DNA of 64,000 nt, from contig CAWIMG010000016.1 of assembly GCA_963837105.1 (NCBI GenBank), positions 62,001 to 126,000 on the forward strand, read 5' to 3'. Under the pieces are notes generated by a model, which had not been told where the DNA came from, made no database searches, and was given only the letters and a program-made list of their open reading frames with translations. This stretch comes from UBA9676 sp963837105. Lineage in GTDB: Bacteria > Actinomycetota > Actinomycetes > Streptosporangiales > Streptosporangiaceae. The position numbers and the translations under genes were made by a program. Of this stretch, positions 61,933 to 64,000 are shown in pieces (position 1 is the stretch's first letter; the number at the start of each line of letters is the position of its first letter).

Positions 61933-62895
61933 GTGACCGCGCAGGCCGAGGTGATGGACCGCCTGGCCGGGCAGGTACGCCAGGCGCTGGAGGCAGCGGA
62001 CCTGGACACCTACGCCGACCTGCTTGACCGGGCCGTGCGGTGGGGAGCGCCCGGGGACCCGGTGCCACCCTGCCGCAGCCGGGAGCAGGTGCTGGCCTGG
62101 TACCGGCGCGCCCGCGACTCCGGCACCCGCACTCGCGTCACCGACACCCTGGTCGCCGGGGACAAGATCCTCGTCGGGCTCAAAGTCACCAGCACGGGCA
62201 GCGGGGCTGGCGAGGTGACCCGGTGGCAGGTGCTGACCGTGCGCGGCGGCCGGATCACCGCGATCAACGGGTTCGCCGGCCGCGGCGAGGCGGAAATCTT
62301 TGCCGGGCTCGCGCCGCCCCGGCCAGCCCCACCCGGCACGATCCGGTGGGCCCCGCCGACCCAGCACCAGCTGGCCGACGACCGGATCGGCCTGCGGCTG
62401 CCCGAGCCGGCTGACGCCGCGGTCCTGCACGGCTACGCCTCGCGTGACGGCGGCCTGGACGGCGGCTGGGTTCCGCTGCCCACCGACGCCACGCTGGCCG
62501 ACTGCCATGCCGTGGTCGGCGACTGGCTGGCCGGGTGGCGCAACGAGCGCAGTTTCCACGGCCCCGCGCTGGTCATCACCCCGGCCGGCGAGCCGGCGCT
62601 GGCTGGCCTGGTTGGCCTGGGCGACCGCGGCGGCCGGGTGGTCGAACTGTCCTACGGCGTCGCCCCCGACCGGCGCGGCCACGGCTACGCCACCAGCGCC
62701 GCGCGGCTGACCGCCAGCTGGCTGCTGCGCGAACGGCTCGCCGACCTGGTCGAGCTGGGCATCGACGCAGCCAATACCGCCAGCCAGCGCGCCGCGCTCG
62801 CCGCCGGGTTCACCCCCGCCGGGACCGTCCAGTCGTCCGTGGCCGCGACGGGGGACGCTGAGGACGACCTGCGGTTCATCCTCCGGCGCCCCTGA
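61933..62895 (+). CDS. SnoaL-like domain fused to GNAT acetyltransferase
   Basis: 320 residues. Residues ~5-125 form an NTF2/SnoaL-like cone: VMDRLAGQVRQALEAADLDTYADLLD, VRWGAPGDPV, WQVLTVRGGRITAINGF. Residues ~145-320 are a RimJ/RimL-type GNAT: IGLRLPEPADAAVLHGY, VELSYGVAPDRRGHGYATSAARL and LGIDAANTASQRAALAAGF. GAGGAGGTGGCCA precedes the GTG, a near-ideal site. SnoaL domains bind small hydrophobic ligands, so the fusion may couple ligand recognition to acetylation; the substrate is unknown. Confidence 0.85.
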   Translation: MTAQAEVMDRLAGQVRQALEAADLDTYADLLDRAVRWGAPGDPVPPCRSREQVLAWYRRARDSGTRTRVTDTLVAGDKILVGLKVTSTGSGAGEVTRWQVLTVRGGRITAINGFAGRGEAEIFAGLAPPRPAPPGTIRWAPPTQHQLADDRIGLRLPEPADAAVLHGYASRDGGLDGGWVPLPTDATLADCHAVVGDWLAGWRNERSFHGPALVITPAGEPALAGLVGLGDRGGRVVELSYGVAPDRRGHGYATSAARLTASWLLRERLADLVELGIDAANTASQRAALAAGFTPAGTVQSSVAATGDAEDDLRFILRRP

Positions 62896-62908
62896 CGTGC
62901 AGGGGCGC
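62886..62908 (+). terminator. Hairpin at the end of the SnoaL-GNAT gene
   Basis: GCGCCCCTG (62886-62894) and CAGGGGCGC (62900-62908) form a perfect 9-bp stem with a 5-nt loop. The gene's TGA (62893-62895) lies at the top of the stem. No T-run follows. Confidence 0.65.
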
Positions 62909-63187
62909 GGTTGGCCCGTGGCCGCGCCGCCAGACGGCGGAGGACTCACGCTGGCCGCAGTCCCGGTCGCCGATGACATGGCCGGACACAATCGGCACGG
63001 CCGGCCCGCGGGCGCGGAGGCTGGGGGTGCCGACACCGCACAGCCGGCGCAGATAGGGGTGCGCCCCGTGGACCGGGCGGGCGGCGGCCGGCCGCACGGC
63101 CAGAGGCCCAACCTCGCACCGCTCGCCCGGCCCGAGGCCCGCCGCCGCCCGCCCGGCCCGAGGGCTCGCCTTCGCACCGCCCGCCGC
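62909..63187. other. Spacer between SnoaL-GNAT and ssb 3' ends
   Basis: About 280 nt between convergent genes, very GC-rich. No gene, RNA or further clear inverted repeat was recognised. Confidence 0.4.
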
Positions 63188-63826
63188 TCAGGCCGGGACT
63201 CCACCCAGCGACCCGGCCATCTCGCTGGCGAATTCGGCCACCGCCTGCTCATCGAGCACGCCGTCGCCGGCTCCGTCCGGGTCATCCGCAGCGGCTCTGG
63301 CCGCGCCCGGCTCAGCTGTCCCCGGCTCGTCCAGGCCCGGTTCCAGCCCGTCCGCGTTCTCTCCCGGGGCCGGTTCACTGCTGCTGGCGGAGCCGGCCGC
63401 GTGCCCGTCGCCACTGGCCCGCTGTGCCTCAGCGCTCTCGGCCGCGGTCTCACCCGCCGCCCGCCGGGTGCGGGAGAAGTGCGCCACGCCCCGGCTCAGG
63501 TCATGCCCGACCGAGCTGGCGTCCACCTCGACCGCGATCCGTGGCGACCCGTCCTTGCCGGGGTACTCCCGCACCCGCAGCCGGCCCCGGACCACCACCG
63601 GCTCCCCTTTGCGCAGGCTGATGGCCACGTTGTCGGCCAGGGTGCGCCAGCACAGCACGGTGACGAAGGAGGTGGGCCCGTCCGCCCACTCGCCGGTCTC
63701 CCGGCTGAACCGCCGCTCGGTATAGGCGACCCGCAGCTTCGCGGTCGAGGTGCCGTTCTCCAGGCGCTTGAAGGCCGGCTCGCTCGCGACGAACCCGGCC
63801 AGGTCGATGTGCGAATCGATGATCAT
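63188..63826 (-). CDS. ssb: Single-stranded DNA-binding protein
   Basis: 212 residues. The OB-fold N-terminal ~115 residues contain DLAGFVASEPAFKRLENGTSTAKLRVAYTER, FVTVLCWRTLADNVAISLRKGEPVVVRGRLRVREY and SPRIAVEVDASSVGHDLSRG. The C-terminal ~90 residues are acidic and disordered. The usual DDDIPF-type protein-interaction tip is absent (it ends AGSLGGVPA), so this may be the secondary SSB paralogue rather than the replicative one. GGGAGAACCAGAC precedes the ATG at 63826. Confidence 0.9.
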   Translation of the reverse strand: MIIDSHIDLAGFVASEPAFKRLENGTSTAKLRVAYTERRFSRETGEWADGPTSFVTVLCWRTLADNVAISLRKGEPVVVRGRLRVREYPGKDGSPRIAVEVDASSVGHDLSRGVAHFSRTRRAAGETAAESAEAQRASGDGHAAGSASSSEPAPGENADGLEPGLDEPGTAEPGAARAAADDPDGAGDGVLDEQAVAEFASEMAGSLGGVPA

Positions 63827-64000
63827 GTCTGGTTCTCCCGTCGGCCCTGGTGGCGGCGCGGTCTGGCACCGCCCGGCGGGCGGCACCCTGCCACCCACCG
63901 GCCACCACCATCACTGCCAGACGACCGGCCCGCCATGCCCAGTTGCCAGCCTGTGGACAGCGCGGGCAGAACCGCGCACGCTGTGGACGGGGCCGGGCAC
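63827..64000. other. Right-edge region upstream of ssb
   Basis: No gene is seen in the last 174 nt. The word CTGTGGAC occurs twice (about 63951 and 63981). The ssb promoter should lie here but was not recognised. Confidence 0.35.

Noticed and set aside
1..64000. Prophage, integrative element or antiphage defence island
   Set aside because: No integrase, transposase, restriction enzyme, toxin-antitoxin pair or structural phage gene was seen, and gene order follows the actinomycete core throughout. The HNH nuclease belongs to a conserved chromosomal family.

Overview
The window is very GC-rich DNA with densely packed genes and GTG starts. Its gene order is the conserved core of an actinomycete chromosome (Actinomycetota; Streptomyces- or Streptosporangiales-like; genus not resolvable). 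Three syntenic blocks known from Streptomyces and Mycobacterium are recognisable: (1) dnaJ-hrcA-hemW-lepA-rpsT-holA at the left; (2) hflX ... dapF-miaA-miaB ... rny-recX-recA-DUF3046 in the middle; (3) clgR-cinA-pgsA-rimO-rodZ-like-ftsK-rnj-dapA to the right. No tRNA, rRNA, CRISPR array, transposase, integrase or phage gene was found. This looks like ordinary chromosome, not a mobile island.

Layout. 1-11.9 kb: heat-shock regulation (hrcA with a CIRCE operator, dnaJ running off the left edge), the heme chaperone hemW, a MOSC protein, EF4, ribosomal protein S20, a GNAT, the DNA polymerase III delta subunit, and a solitary hutI. 12.3-20 kb: hflX, then an oxidative module on the opposite strand, aceB-glcD-glcE-glcF (glycolate to glyoxylate to malate), wedged between hflX and dapF. 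20-31 kb: dapF, tRNA-modification genes miaA and miaB with a dioxygenase-fold gene between them, an S9 peptidase, RNase Y, and recA-recX behind a LexA box. 31-39 kb: a septum-formation membrane protein, a giant Lhr helicase, a cytochrome P450 and an Rrf2 regulator that is probably leaderless. 39-49 kb: clgR with a likely autoregulatory site, phospholipid, RimO, RodZ-like, FtsK, RNase J and DapA genes. 49-57 kb: a membrane protein and a diiron protein, then a cobalamin-riboswitch-led btuFCD importer, an acyl-CoA dehydrogenase, and a NiCoT nickel/cobalt permease behind a Nur-type box. 57-64 kb: HNH nuclease, prolyl oligopeptidase, truncated haemoglobin, EttA, a SnoaL-GNAT fusion and SSB.

Three window-wide patterns stand out. 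First, eight conserved genes carry nine single-base frameshifts (dnaJ, the miaA-miaB spacer gene, an S9C peptidase twice, lhr, ftsK, btuC, an S9A peptidase, ettA). This is most simply read as uncorrected sequencing indels. Second, many otherwise conserved enzymes (GNAT, DapF, GlcF, Lhr, P450) and a membrane protein carry in-frame minisatellites of 15-36 nt units that look like low-complexity loops. Third, inverted repeats sit at gene ends. One dispersed family shares a CCATGATC core, and several hairpins contain the stop codon(s) of the gene(s) they follow.

Functions from conserved families are secure. Exact starts, operator assignments by consensus, and any claim that a frameshift is biological are much less so.
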